A DNA stretch of 36,872 nt from positions 1 through 36,872 of the forward strand of contig RGQD01000008.1 of the NCBI GenBank assembly GCA_010030205.1. The letters run 5' to 3'. The notes beneath the pieces are model-generated. The model saw only the letters and a list, made by a program, of their open reading frames with translations. It was not told where the DNA came from and did no database searches. The translations under genes and the position numbers were made by a program. This document shows, in pieces, positions 1 through 8,249 of this stretch; position 1 is the first letter of the stretch; each line of letters opens with the position of its first letter. Origin of the DNA: Betaproteobacteria bacterium. Lineage in GTDB: Bacteria > Pseudomonadota > Gammaproteobacteria > Burkholderiales > Burkholderiaceae_C.

Positions 1-103
1 TCTTTCGACACCTGGCACTCGCCTTCTCACGCCCACGCTTATCGGCTGTTAGTTGTTAAAGAGCTGGGTCTTTCGACGCCCGCCGCTCGTGAGCAGCAAA
101 GAG
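1..103 (-). other. rRNA operon leader with boxA; 16S lies off the left edge
   Basis: Read on the minus strand, positions 64-53 give GCTCTTTAACAA, a match to the boxA antitermination element of rRNA operons, which binds NusB/NusE. It is followed by CTAACAGCCGATAAGCGTGGGCG, written here as CTAACAGCCGATAAG then CGTGGGCG, a sequence typical of Burkholderiales rRNA leaders and spacers. No mature rRNA lies inside the window, so the 16S gene to the left is inferred. A 16S-23S spacer can carry the same boxA, but the promoters just upstream favour a 5' leader. Confidence 0.75.
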
Positions 104-108
104 ATGGG

Positions 109-137
109 ATTCTGACCTGCTTTCCCGACCCTGTCAA
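109..137 (-). promoter_or_regulatory. Promoter-proximal sigma70 promoter of the rRNA operon
   Basis: On the minus strand there is a perfect -35 TTGACA (137-132), a 17-bp spacer and CAGAAT as -10 (114-109). Transcription would start near position 102, about 40 bases before boxA. The consensus -35, ideal spacing and position upstream of boxA make this the best-supported promoter in the window. Confidence 0.75.
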
Positions 138-291
138 GCACTAGTTTTTCCTTGCGCTCCCCGTGGCCTAGACCTTGGTTATGCTGAGGATCACTTGCTG
201 TCGGAGCGGCGCGCTCGACACTTTTCGCCACTCGACCTTCTCTTGGGACCAAAGCTGCTTTGCGCATCCAAAGCTCCTAGCGAAGCCCACG

Positions 292-321
292 ACTATAGCA
301 TTAAATTCTGGCGGCTGGCCA
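292..321 (-). promoter_or_regulatory. Candidate upstream rRNA promoter
   Basis: On the minus strand TATAGT (297-292) is preceded by TG at the extended -10 position, by an AT-rich stretch, and, 18 bp upstream, by TGGCCA (321-316), a 4/6 match to TTGACA. It lies about 180 bp upstream of the consensus promoter. Tandem P1/P2 promoters are usual for rRNA operons. The rest of 140-419 shows no convincing gene: the short ORFs there lack family resemblance and overlap the promoters. Confidence 0.45.
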
Positions 322-419
322 TTTCTGCGAAGGGTTGGCTTGTAGAGGCCGCCCCGACTGCTTCAGGATGGCTGACGAAGCCTGCCTTTCGCGGTCACAG
401 CACGCCTGGCGGGGGGGGG

Positions 420-2195
420 TCAACGGCTTGCTGCCCTGGTGCCAGTTTTGTCGTTGGCACTCAGCCACGCTCGCTCGGGGTCTTCACTAGCAATGGCGCG
501 GCGTGCCGACTTCGCGAGCTTGACGCTGTCTGAGCGCAGGATCCTTTGTTTGACTGCCGAGATCTGACTCGGGTGCATCGACAAGCTTCTAAGCCCCAAA
601 CCCAGCAGCAACTGCGTGAACGCTGTGTCGCCGGCCATCTCGCCGCAAACGCTGACCGGTTTGCCGGCTGCGTTGGCAGCCTCGATCACATTGGCGATCA
701 GGCCAAGAACGGCCGGGTGCCACGGGTCGTAGAGGTGGGCTACGGCCTCATCGGCCCGGTCAATCGCCAAGGTGTACTGGATCAGGTCATTGGTGCCGAT
801 TGAAACGAAGTCAAAGTGCCTCAGCAACAAGGGCATGGTCATTGCTGCGGCGGGCACCTCGATCATGGCGCCCACTTCGATGTGGTTGAAGGCTTGTCCG
901 ACGACCTTTAGCTGTTGCCTTGCCCCCGCCAGTGCTTCCATGATGGCGAGTATCTCGCCGCGCTGCGCGACCATGGGGATCAGAACGCGCACTTTGCCGT
1001 ACGCGCTGGCGCGCAGAATCGCTCGAAGCTGCTGTCGGAACATCGCGGGCTCCGACAGACTCCAGCGTATTGCCCGCAATCCAAGAGCCGGGTTGAGAGC
1101 ATGCTCATGGCGCAATTCATGCAAGGCCATCCGATCGAGCGGCTTGTCAGCGCCGATGTCGACCGTGCGGATGGTCACAGGCAATCCATTCATCGATTGC
1201 ACAGCCGCGCGATAGGCTTCGAACTGCTCGTCTTCGTCTGGCAGGTCGCCATTGCGATTCATAAACATGAATTCACTGCGAAACAGACCCACGCCAACCG
1301 CGCCGGCCTCCAAAGCGTTGGCGGCATCTGCGGGGAGTTCGATGTTGGCCAAGAGTTCTATCGCTTGGCCATCGAGCGTGACCGACGGCATGTGGCGCAG
1401 TCGGTGCAGCTTGGCACGCTCCAGTTCACTTTGGCGCTGGCGGAACCTGTACTCCTCCAACACGATCGGCGTGGGATTGACCACCACCACACCGGTGTCG
1501 CCGTCGATGATCAACCAGTCGTCCTGGCGGATCAGACGACTGGCTTCGCGGGCCCCGACCACAGCTGGGATGCCCATGCTTCGGGCAACAATCGCCGTGT
1601 GCGAAGTACGCCCACCGACGTCCGTGACGAAGCCGATGAACACACTGCCTTTGAACTGCAGCATGTCTGCTGGCGCGATGTCGTTGGCCACGAGTACCAG
1701 CTGATCTTTGCCTCCGAAGGCTTTGGCGTGAACCACTTGCGGCAACAAAGACTCTTCCTTGGCCAATACCCGCAGCACTCGCTCGGCCACCTGCTCGATG
1801 TCAGCCTTGCGTTCGCGCAGATAGTCGTCTTCCATTTCATCGAACTGCCGCGCCAAAACTTCAGTTTGTGCCGTCACAGCCCACTCGGCGTTGTAGTGCC
1901 TCGCCTCGATCCAATGCTTGGTGGCCTCGATCAGCATCGGGTCACGCAACAACATCAAATGGACTTCAAGCAAGGCCGCAAGTTCGGGAGGCGCCTCGCT
2001 GGTCAGATCGTTCTTGAGTGTTGTGAGTTCGCTTGAAACTGTATCGCGCGCGTGACGCAAGCGAGTGACTTCGGCCGCAGCATTGCCGGGCTCAATGAAG
2101 TAGTGCGCGACGTCCACCCTGCTGGAAGCCACCAACACAGCGCGCCCGATAGCCACACCTCCCGAGACCGGCAGGCCAAACATCTGGATGCTCAT
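420..2195 (-). CDS. ptsI: Phosphoenolpyruvate-protein phosphotransferase (PTS enzyme I)
   Basis: A 591-residue enzyme I, which autophosphorylates from PEP and passes the phosphate to HPr. The N-terminal phosphohistidine domain carries GGRTSHTAIVARSMG, so the active histidine is His199. The C-terminal PEP-binding barrel carries the EVGAMIEVPAA, SIGTNDLIQYTLA and VSVCGEMAG signatures. The length is normal and the gene looks intact. It is the last gene of EIIA-ptsH-ptsI and lies 186 bp after ptsH, an unusually wide gap. The ATG at 2195 gives the expected N-terminus (MSIQMFGLPVSGGVAIG), but no good Shine-Dalgarno precedes it; a GCTGC/GCAGC hairpin lies just upstream. No EIIB or EIIC gene is nearby, so a regulatory PTS is inferred. 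Confidence 0.97.
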   Translation of the reverse strand: MSIQMFGLPVSGGVAIGRAVLVASSRVDVAHYFIEPGNAAAEVTRLRHARDTVSSELTTLKNDLTSEAPPELAALLEVHLMLLRDPMLIEATKHWIEARHYNAEWAVTAQTEVLARQFDEMEDDYLRERKADIEQVAERVLRVLAKEESLLPQVVHAKAFGGKDQLVLVANDIAPADMLQFKGSVFIGFVTDVGGRTSHTAIVARSMGIPAVVGAREASRLIRQDDWLIIDGDTGVVVVNPTPIVLEEYRFRQRQSELERAKLHRLRHMPSVTLDGQAIELLANIELPADAANALEAGAVGVGLFRSEFMFMNRNGDLPDEDEQFEAYRAAVQSMNGLPVTIRTVDIGADKPLDRMALHELRHEHALNPALGLRAIRWSLSEPAMFRQQLRAILRASAYGKVRVLIPMVAQRGEILAIMEALAGARQQLKVVGQAFNHIEVGAMIEVPAAAMTMPLLLRHFDFVSIGTNDLIQYTLAIDRADEAVAHLYDPWHPAVLGLIANVIEAANAAGKPVSVCGEMAGDTAFTQLLLGLGLRSLSMHPSQISAVKQRILRSDSVKLAKSARRAIASEDPERAWLSANDKTGTRAASR

Positions 2196-2381
2196 GCTGC
2201 ACTGTAGCAGCGCGAATCATTGGCAACCTGGCTCAAACAGCGGGATTCGCCCGCAGCCGGGGTTGGCTGACCACGATTGAATGCCTTCGAGCCACCGTCC
2301 TTGCTGCACCCTGAATCATGGCCGGTATGTGCGGTTGGCGCCAACACCGCAGCGCCAGCAGCTGGCATCAGGGCGAATCGG

Positions 2382-2651
2382 CTACTGACCCTCGCCAAAC
2401 TTGTCGTTGATCAGCGCCAATAGCGCGACCGTGGCGGCCTGCTCGTCGACACCGTCGGCCTCCAGGACCACATCGCTGCCCAAGCCGGCAGCCAGCATCA
2501 TCACGCCCATGATGCTCTTGGCGTTGATGCGGCGGCCATTGCGCGACAAGTGAACTTCGCTTTGGAAGCTGCCGGCCAGCTTGGTGAGCTTGGCAGAGGC
2601 CCGGGCATGCAAACCGAGCTTATTGCTGATGGTGACGGTTGATTGAATCAT
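2382..2651 (-). CDS. ptsH: Phosphocarrier protein HPr
   Basis: An 89-residue HPr, which receives phosphate from enzyme I and donates it to the EIIA encoded upstream. The start at 2651 gives MIQSTVTISNKLGLHARAS, placing the phosphorylated histidine at His15 and the regulatory serine at Ser46 (INAKSIMG), both at the family positions. The conserved Ser46 context is compatible with control by an HPr kinase/phosphatase, which is not in this window. An in-frame start further upstream would add residues unlike HPr. The gene overlaps the end of the EIIA gene by 32 bp, suggesting translational coupling. Confidence 0.95.
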   Translation of the reverse strand: MIQSTVTISNKLGLHARASAKLTKLAGSFQSEVHLSRNGRRINAKSIMGVMMLAAGLGSDVVLEADGVDEQAATVALLALINDKFGEGQ

Positions 2652-3069
2652 CGGTGCTGGGCTTGATCGCCTGGTTCTGAGGACGTGACACAGCCACCTG
2701 CATGACGCCCTGGCTGGCACCGGCAAGCGCCAGCACCACCATGTCATCCAGCGACTTGCTCCGGTAGTTGACTGCTCGCCACAACATCGGCACGTTCACA
2801 CCCGCCACCACCCGAACGCCAGGGCTATCGGCCAGACGCCTGGCGATATTGCAAGGCGTGGCGCCGAAAACGTCGGTCAGGATCAGCGTTTCAGCCGTGC
2901 CTAACCGGGCCAGCAATTGCGCCGCCTCGGCTTCGTAGGCCTGCGTGTCTGCCCCGGCGGGGACGTCATAGGCCTCAACGGAAGCCGAAGCGTCTGGAAA
3001 AGCGTGCATTGCCGTGGCCCGAAGGGCACTGGCCAATGGCGCGTGGGCAATGATGAGCAGGCCGGTCAT
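2620..3069 (-). CDS. PTS EIIA component, mannose/fructose (ManX-like) type
   Basis: A 149-residue cytoplasmic protein starting MTGLLIIAHAPLASAL. His9 in the IIAHAPLA motif matches the phosphorylated histidine of mannose-family EIIA domains. LTDVFGATPCNIARRLA and VNVPMLWRAV are also family-typical. It accepts phosphate from HPr. It stands alone, without fused or neighbouring EIIB, EIIC or EIID, as in the regulatory PTS of many betaproteobacteria. The ATG at 3069 was chosen because homologues begin at this motif; the longer frame upstream reads through the MFS gene. It starts 26 bp after that gene and runs 32 bp into ptsH. The last ~20 residues look less conserved. Confidence 0.9.
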   Translation of the reverse strand: MTGLLIIAHAPLASALRATAMHAFPDASASVEAYDVPAGADTQAYEAEAAQLLARLGTAETLILTDVFGATPCNIARRLADSPGVRVVAGVNVPMLWRAVNYRSKSLDDMVVLALAGASQGVMQVAVSRPQNQAIKPSTDDSINRHHQQ

Positions 3070-3095
3070 TGAGCGATTGAGGAAGCCAGCGTCGA

Positions 3096-4355
3096 TTATC
3101 CGCCCGCCGGTGCCTCGCTTGGAAACCGGCGTTGCAGCCAGCCGACCACGTTGAGCCACAGGAATGACAGGGTGCAAACCGCCATGAAGAGCCCGAACAC
3201 GAGTCGGTAAGCCTGGACCACCGGCCAGCCCATGGCGAGCAAGGCATCGAGACCCAGACCGATCGTCCACTGCAGCGTAAACACCCCTGAGAAGATCAGC
3301 AGATTGAACGCCGACAAAGCCCGCCCCGCCAAGGCCGCCGGAAAGGCCTGACCCAGCGCCGGCTGGCCGAGCGTGACAACGCTGGCGCAGACACACCACA
3401 GTGTCCAGAGCGAGGGTCCAGCCTCGGGGCCCTGCCAGACAATGGCGGCCAAGCACAACACATTGGCCGGCCAAGCCAGCGCGATCAGCCGCTCACCAGC
3501 CCAACCGGCGCGGATCAGTCGAGGCATCAACAAGCCCCAGCTGAGAAAAGCCACCAGCATCGCTAGATTGACCAGAAACAAGCCTTGCGCCGCACCGACT
3601 GCGCTGCGGCCCGTCACCTGGGTCAGCCAAGGGCCGATCCACAGCGACTGCATCGCCACCATGCCCCCGTAAACAAAAAACCCCATCGGCGCCATGCGAA
3701 CAAAGACCGGGTGCGCAAACACCTGGCGGTAGCCACCAACCGACGCTTGAGGCTGCGAGCTGACCCGCGCGTCTGGCGGCACCAGCCACGCGATCAAGCC
3801 GCCGGCCAATGCAAACAGCAGCGCCACCGCCATGAACAAGCCGCGCCAGCCCAGCACAGGCAGCAGCCACTGCACAGGCAACGTGGATGCCAACATGCCC
3901 ACCGAGCCGCTCATCAACATCCACGCATTGGCGCGCAGTTGCAGGGCACTGGAGAACAAGCGCCGGAAACAGGTCAGCGGCGCCATCAGGCAAGCAGAAA
4001 CGCCCGCGCCGATCAAGAACCGCGCCAGCAGCAACTGCCGCAGGCTCCCCGACAGCGCAAACGCCAGACAGCCCAAGACCGCCAGCGCCAGAAAAGACAA
4101 GAGCACACGCTTGGCGCCCCAACGGTCCAAAGCGCTGCCCAGCGGCAACTGCATCAACGCGAAGCCAAGAAAATAAGCACCGCCCAGCAAACCCAGTTGC
4201 CCTGCATCCAGCCCGAGTTCGGCGCTGAAGATCGGCGCTAACGTGGCGGTCACCGCGCGCACCAAGGCCGAGAAGAAATAGGCAAATGCAAAAGCCAGGA
4301 ACACCCACACCGCCTGCTGGCGGGTGAGGATCACCGCATCAGGCGCAGCGCTCAT
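3096..4355 (-). CDS. MFS transporter, substrate unknown
   Basis: A 419-residue major facilitator superfamily protein of the inner membrane. It has about twelve hydrophobic segments beginning near residue 14, and the motif ALDRWGAKRVL between TM2 and TM3 corresponds to the MFS loop signature G-x3-D-R-x-G-x-R/K. The substrate cannot be told from sequence. It overlaps the upstream lipoprotein gene by four bases (ATGA) and ends 26 bp before the EIIA gene, so it probably shares a transcript with both. In many relatives a glutathione synthetase gene precedes the PTS trio; here this transporter occupies that place. Confidence 0.85.
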   Translation of the reverse strand: MSAAPDAVILTRQQAVWVFLAFAFAYFFSALVRAVTATLAPIFSAELGLDAGQLGLLGGAYFLGFALMQLPLGSALDRWGAKRVLLSFLALAVLGCLAFALSGSLRQLLLARFLIGAGVSACLMAPLTCFRRLFSSALQLRANAWMLMSGSVGMLASTLPVQWLLPVLGWRGLFMAVALLFALAGGLIAWLVPPDARVSSQPQASVGGYRQVFAHPVFVRMAPMGFFVYGGMVAMQSLWIGPWLTQVTGRSAVGAAQGLFLVNLAMLVAFLSWGLLMPRLIRAGWAGERLIALAWPANVLCLAAIVWQGPEAGPSLWTLWCVCASVVTLGQPALGQAFPAALAGRALSAFNLLIFSGVFTLQWTIGLGLDALLAMGWPVVQAYRLVFGLFMAVCTLSFLWLNVVGWLQRRFPSEAPAGG

Positions 4356-4912
4356 CGGGCCAGTTCGATCGAATCGAAGAACGGCTTGGCCCTAGCCTCA
4401 TCTGCGGCCGGCCCAACCAGACTGGCCTGGAACACCCGCAGGCCATGGGCGAACACCAACACTTGTTCGCGAACCTGCGTACCGTCGGGCAGCTTGCCTC
4501 GGAGAACCCATTGCCTCGCCGCTGACTGCGGCGTCATGCCGGGGACAGTGGCGGCACGTTCAGCCTCTACAACACCTTGCACATTGACACGTGCGGCATC
4601 ACCCAAGGCCAGCAGCGCTGGACCGACCCGCGCCGGATCGGCCATGTCGGCCGAGGCCACTGCGAAGGTATGCGCATCGGCGTGGCAGGCCAGCAAATGG
4701 AGTTCGACCGCCGACCCCGCCAGCGGCACCTGCCGGACCTGGTTGCTCGGTCGACACGGCATGGCCAGATCAAGCCCCCAGCCTTCCGGCCGAACCTGGC
4801 GCCAATCAAGCGTCGGCGAACAAGCACAGAGCAAGAAGCCGCAGGCGATCCCCGACAGCCAGTGGCGAGTCGAGAATCGTCCTCTGGCACTGGTTTCGCT
4901 AGCTTGGATCAT
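4352..4912 (-). CDS. Small putative lipoprotein, function unknown
   Basis: A 186-residue protein with a positively charged N-terminus, a hydrophobic stretch (WLSGIACGFLL) and a lipobox-like LCAC, so Cys31 would be lipidated after signal peptidase II cleavage. The rest is soluble and contains no domain I can name. It overlaps the MFS start by four bases, which suggests coupled expression and possibly a linked envelope role. The start at 4912 is preceded by AAGG at suitable spacing. It lies 54 bp after the DUF4197 gene. Confidence 0.7.
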   Translation of the reverse strand: MIQASETSARGRFSTRHWLSGIACGFLLCACSPTLDWRQVRPEGWGLDLAMPCRPSNQVRQVPLAGSAVELHLLACHADAHTFAVASADMADPARVGPALLALGDAARVNVQGVVEAERAATVPGMTPQSAARQWVLRGKLPDGTQVREQVLVFAHGLRVFQASLVGPAADEARAKPFFDSIELAR

Positions 4913-4966
4913 CGGACCTTATTATCCCGGCGCATCGGGCGGCATCTCGGCCGGTGCCACGGCAGG

Positions 4967-5644
4967 TCAACCGCCAAACACTTTGCGCAGGATTGCGCTG
5001 CCTGTGGCCAGTGGATCGCGACGGATCTTGCGTTCCTCCTCGGCGATCATCAGGTACAGCCCATCCAAGGCCTTGGTTGTGACATAGCGCTCGACCTTGG
5101 CATCGTCACCTTTGAGCACGCCCAGCTTGACCGCCTGGCCCGCCACCGCGTTGAACTTCGCCGCCAACGCCACCTTCTCGGTGGTCTCGGTGACGATCGG
5201 CAGGAACTGCTCGGTCAACGGCGCCCGCGTCTTGCGGACAAAGAAGTCGGTGGCGGCGCGGTCGCCGCCGCGAACGATTTGAATCGCGTCGCTGATCGAG
5301 ATCGATTTGACCGTGTTCACCAACATTGCACGTGCCAGCGGCATCGCCGCCTCGGCAGCACGGTTCATCGCCGTCACCAACTCGTCGACACGTTTTTGTT
5401 GACCCGTGGCTTTGAGCAGCTTCGCCGCGTCTTCGAGCAAAGGCGGCAAAGGAATTCGCACCTTGGGGTTGCCGAGGAAGCCATCGCTATGGCCCAGCCC
5501 CTCGACCGCTGCGACCGCGGCACGCTCGAGCATGCCGCGCACGCCCGATCCAGCCTCGGCCTCACCAAGCTCGGCGGCACGTACCGCCGAGCAAGCCAAG
5601 CCTGAGGCGACCAGCAAGCCGGCCGTAAACTGTCTTCTGCGCAT
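4967..5644 (-). CDS. DUF4197 family exported protein
   Basis: A 225-residue protein matching the DUF4197 family, whose function is unknown. It has an N-terminal signal peptide (MRRRQFTAGLLVASGLACSAVRA), then an alpha-helical body with the family-like stretches GFLGNPKVRIPLPPLLE, TDFFVRKTRAPLTEQFLPIV and TTKALDGLYLMIAEEE. The final residues ATGSAILRKVFGG are typical. The ATG at 5644 was preferred over one at 5656 because GGAG lies about eight bases before it. Its start is only 10 bp from the start of the divergent thioredoxin-like gene, so any promoter must lie inside the opposing coding region. Confidence 0.85.
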   Translation of the reverse strand: MRRRQFTAGLLVASGLACSAVRAAELGEAEAGSGVRGMLERAAVAAVEGLGHSDGFLGNPKVRIPLPPLLEDAAKLLKATGQQKRVDELVTAMNRAAEAAMPLARAMLVNTVKSISISDAIQIVRGGDRAATDFFVRKTRAPLTEQFLPIVTETTEKVALAAKFNAVAGQAVKLGVLKGDDAKVERYVTTKALDGLYLMIAEEERKIRRDPLATGSAILRKVFGG

Positions 5645-5654
5645 TGAAATCTCC

Positions 5655-6161
5655 ATGATGAACCTGTCCCGACGCCATCTTGCCACCGCCGCACTGACCG
5701 CCTTTGCTGCTGGCGCTTGGTGGCTGCTCGGCGAACGCCGAACGCCCGCACCGCAGGTAAGCTTCAGCTTGCTAGACGGCAGCACGCTGACGACCCGCCA
5801 ACTCATGGGGCAGGTGGTGCTGGTCAATTTCTGGGCCACCAGTTGCAGCAGTTGCGTCGCAGAGATGCCTGACATCACCGCGATGAACGACAAGTTCCAG
5901 GGCCGGGCTTACCAGACGCTGGCCGTCGCGATGCGCTACGACCCGCCAGCACTTGTGGCCGACTTCGCCGAAAGCCGCAAGCTCGGGTTCAAGGTCGCGA
6001 TCGACAATACCGGAGAGATCGCCCGCAGCTTCGGCCAGGTGGAACTCACGCCGACCTCGTTCCTGATCGACAAACATGGCGCCATCGCCAAGCGTTGGAT
6101 CGGTGCACCGGACTTCGCCGCACTGCACCGGGAGATCGAGCAACTGCTGACGGAGGCCTGA
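5655..6161 (+). CDS. TlpA-like thioredoxin-fold protein, membrane-anchored or exported
   Basis: A 168-residue thioredoxin-like protein of the TlpA/ResA/AhpC-TSA type. An N-terminal hydrophobic segment (about residues 8-26, with an RR pair before it) should anchor or export it to the periplasm. The redox motif is WATSCSSC, with the CxxC pair at Cys64 and Cys67. ELTPTSFLID carries the conserved cis-proline, and the last 40 residues complete the fold. The likely role is thiol-disulfide exchange on periplasmic partners, unidentified here. The upstream in-frame sequence overlaps the antisense DUF4197 gene and is not thought to be translated. It is convergent with lipA, with a 22-bp gap and no clear terminator. 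Confidence 0.88.
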   Translation: MMNLSRRHLATAALTAFAAGAWWLLGERRTPAPQVSFSLLDGSTLTTRQLMGQVVLVNFWATSCSSCVAEMPDITAMNDKFQGRAYQTLAVAMRYDPPALVADFAESRKLGFKVAIDNTGEIARSFGQVELTPTSFLIDKHGAIAKRWIGAPDFAALHREIEQLLTEA

Positions 6162-6183
6162 AGCGAGCCTGCCGCGGCCAGAA

Positions 6184-7176
6184 TCAGACGGTGTGGCTCA
6201 CACCTGCGCCTGCAGCCTGCCGGTCGGCGTGGTAACTGCTTCGCACCATCGCCCCCACGGTCGCTTGGGCAAAGCCCATCCCGATGGCCTCAGCCTCGAA
6301 CATCTTGAAAGTATCAGGGTGGACATAGCGCCGCACCGGCAGGTGATGGCCTGAGGGCGCCAAGTACTGGCCGATGGTCAGCATATCGATGTCGTGCAAG
6401 CGCATGTCGCGCATCACCGCCAAGATCTCTTCATCGGTCTCGCCCAGGCCGACCATCAGCCCGCTCTTGGTCGGCACATCCGGGTGCAAGGCCTTGAACT
6501 TCTTCAGCAGATTCAGGCTGAAAGCGTAGTCGCTGCCCGGGCGCGCCTCCTTGTAGAGGCGCGGCGCGGTCTCGAGGTTGTGGTTCATCACATCGGGCGG
6601 CGCGGCTTTCAGAATCTCAAGCGCGCGGTCGTCGCGACCCCGAAAGTCGGGCACCAGGATCTCGATCCGAGTCGCTGGCGACTGCTCGCGAACTTGGCGG
6701 ATGCAGTCGACGAAATGGCCGGCACCGCCATCCCGCAGATCATCGCGATCGACACTGGTGATCACGACATATTTCAGCTTGAGCGCAGCGATGGTGCGCG
6801 CCAGATTGACGGGCTCGCTGACATCGAGCGGGTCGGGACGTCCATGGCCGACGTCGCAGAACGGGCAGCGCCGGGTGCATTTGTCGCCCATGATCATGAA
6901 GGTAGCAGTTCCACGGCCAAAGCATTCGCCGATGTTGGGGCAGGATGCCTCTTCACAGACCGTGTGTAGCTTGTGCTCGCGCAGGATCTGCTTGATCTCG
7001 TAGAAACGGGTGGTCGGCGAGCCAGCTCTGACGCGAATCCAGTCAGGCTTTTTCAAAACCTCGGCCGGCACCACCTTGATCGGGATTCGGGCTGTCTTGG
7101 CCTGCGCTTTTTGCTTGGCGCTGGCATCGTAGCTGTCGCTGGGCTGCGATTGATGGACGACATTTTCGGTGGCCAT
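6184..7176 (-). CDS. lipA: Lipoyl synthase (radical SAM)
   Basis: A 330-residue LipA that inserts two sulfurs into protein-bound octanoyl groups. With the ATG at 7176, the auxiliary [4Fe-4S] cluster cysteines are Cys74, Cys79 and Cys85 ([12 protein letters not shown]). The radical SAM cysteines are Cys100, Cys104 and Cys107 (CTRRCPFC). The C-terminal [10 protein letters not shown] motif carries the expected conserved serine. A GTG at 7227 could add 17 residues, but they do not resemble the family. lipB lies directly upstream (gap about 70 bp), so octanoyl transfer and sulfur insertion are encoded in reaction order. Confidence 0.97.
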   Translation of the reverse strand: MATENVVHQSQPSDSYDASAKQKAQAKTARIPIKVVPAEVLKKPDWIRVRAGSPTTRFYEIKQILREHKLHTVCEEASCPNIGECFGRGTATFMIMGDKCTRRCPFCDVGHGRPDPLDVSEPVNLARTIAALKLKYVVITSVDRDDLRDGGAGHFVDCIRQVREQSPATRIEILVPDFRGRDDRALEILKAAPPDVMNHNLETAPRLYKEARPGSDYAFSLNLLKKFKALHPDVPTKSGLMVGLGETDEEILAVMRDMRLHDIDMLTIGQYLAPSGHHLPVRRYVHPDTFKMFEAEAIGMGFAQATVGAMVRSSYHADRQAAGAGVSHTV

Positions 7177-7247
7177 AAGGGGTATTTGCCGGCTATTCGT
7201 CGAAGAGGTGTGGACAAGCGAGACCACCGCACGAGCGTCGATGCGGC

Positions 7248-7916
7248 TCAGGGCGTGAACTGGGACGCCAAGCGATCACCGAGTTGATGCGCCACGGTGC
7301 ACCAATCGGTGTAAACCCCCAGTGTAGCGAGGTCAACTGTACGCAGGCCGGCATAACCACAGGGGTTGATGCCGGCAAACGGACCCAGGTCCATCGCCAC
7401 ATTGAGCGCAACGCCGTGGTAGCTGCAGTGCCGGCTGACCTTGATGCCCAGCGCGGCGATCTTGCCCAGCCCTCGGAACCTGTCCACACCCGGCGCAGGA
7501 CCCGTCAGCGCCGCATGGCTGTGTGGGTCGGCCAAGCGGACGAAAATTCCCGGCGCGCCAGCCACACGGTGACCGGTGATCTGTTGAGTCTCCAAAACCT
7601 TGAGCACAGCGTGCTCAAGGCGATAGACATATTCCTTGACGTAGATTCCCAGGCGCCTGAGGTCGATCAACGGGTAGGCCACCACTTGCCCAGGACCGTG
7701 GTAAGTGATCTGGCCGCCGCGATTGCTGGCCAGCACCGGGACACCGCCAGCGTCCAACAAGTGCTCGGCCCGACCGGCCAGCCCCTGGGTATAAACCGGA
7801 TCATGCTCGACCAGCCAGATCTCGTCAGGCGTGTCTGCAACACGGCCTTCGGTGAAAATGCGCATGGCCTCGGCCGTCTGGGCACAGGGCCGGCGACCCA
7901 GGTTGACGATCTTCAT
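7248..7916 (-). CDS. lipB: Octanoyltransferase
   Basis: A 222-residue LipB that moves octanoyl from acyl carrier protein to lipoyl domains. The family signature [17 protein letters not shown] spans about residues 66-82. The acyl-thioester cysteine is Cys186 (GINPCGYAG) and the paired lysine is Lys152 ([11 protein letters not shown]). An insertion with [13 protein letters not shown] before that lysine is slightly longer than in E. coli LipB. The gene lies between DUF493 and lipA in the gene order shared with enteric bacteria (dacA-ybeD-lipB-lipA). Confidence 0.96.
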   Translation of the reverse strand: MKIVNLGRRPCAQTAEAMRIFTEGRVADTPDEIWLVEHDPVYTQGLAGRAEHLLDAGGVPVLASNRGGQITYHGPGQVVAYPLIDLRRLGIYVKEYVYRLEHAVLKVLETQQITGHRVAGAPGIFVRLADPHSHAALTGPAPGVDRFRGLGKIAALGIKVSRHCSYHGVALNVAMDLGPFAGINPCGYAGLRTVDLATLGVYTDWCTVAHQLGDRLASQFTP

Positions 7917-7956
7917 GTCGAGAGACTCTTCATGCCGAAGCCGATCACGCGGTCAA

Positions 7957-8247
7957 CTACAGCACCACCTTGACCATCGGGTGCCCGGACAGCGCGCGGT
8001 ACAAATCGTCGAGTTGCGCGCGACTGGTCGCTGTGACGGTCAGCGTCAGACCCAGGTAGCGGCCACCACTGCTGGACCGGCGCACCAAACTTTGATCATC
8101 AAAACCGGGGTCAAACTGCCGCGCCACAGCCAGCACCGCCTCGACGAAGCCTTCGACCTGCGCGCCCATCACCTTGATCGGAAACGCGCAGGGATATTCG
8201 ATCAACGAGGGTTCAGTCGTGGCCGCAAGGCTTGGGTCGGCCGGCAT
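7957..8247 (-). CDS. DUF493 (YbeD-like) protein
   Basis: A 96-residue cytoplasmic protein matching the DUF493/YbeD family of small ACT-like alpha/beta proteins of unclear function. Typical stretches are SLIEYPCAFPIKVMG, GGRYLGLTLTVTA and LDDLYRALSGHPMVKVVL. The start at 8247 follows the transaminase stop by two bases. Its place between that gene and lipB is the conserved one. Conservation next to lipB suggests a link to lipoate metabolism, but that is inference. Confidence 0.9.
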   Translation of the reverse strand: MPADPSLAATTEPSLIEYPCAFPIKVMGAQVEGFVEAVLAVARQFDPGFDDQSLVRRSSSGGRYLGLTLTVTATSRAQLDDLYRALSGHPMVKVVL

Positions 8248-8249
8248 GG

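Noticed and set aside
321-419. Intrinsic terminator after ptsI
   Set aside because: Only a weak GCTTC/GAAGC pairing without a T-run is seen. The nine-G run at 411-419 is just after the stop codon and has no clear role.
915-2036. Plus-strand frame of 373 aa opposite ptsI
   Set aside because: It is antisense to the strongly supported enzyme I and rich in residues typical of antisense translation.
2192-2398. 68-aa minus-strand frame between ptsH and ptsI as a gene
   Set aside because: It overlaps both neighbours, has no family resemblance and its composition looks like translated non-coding DNA. Kept only as a possible coupling frame.
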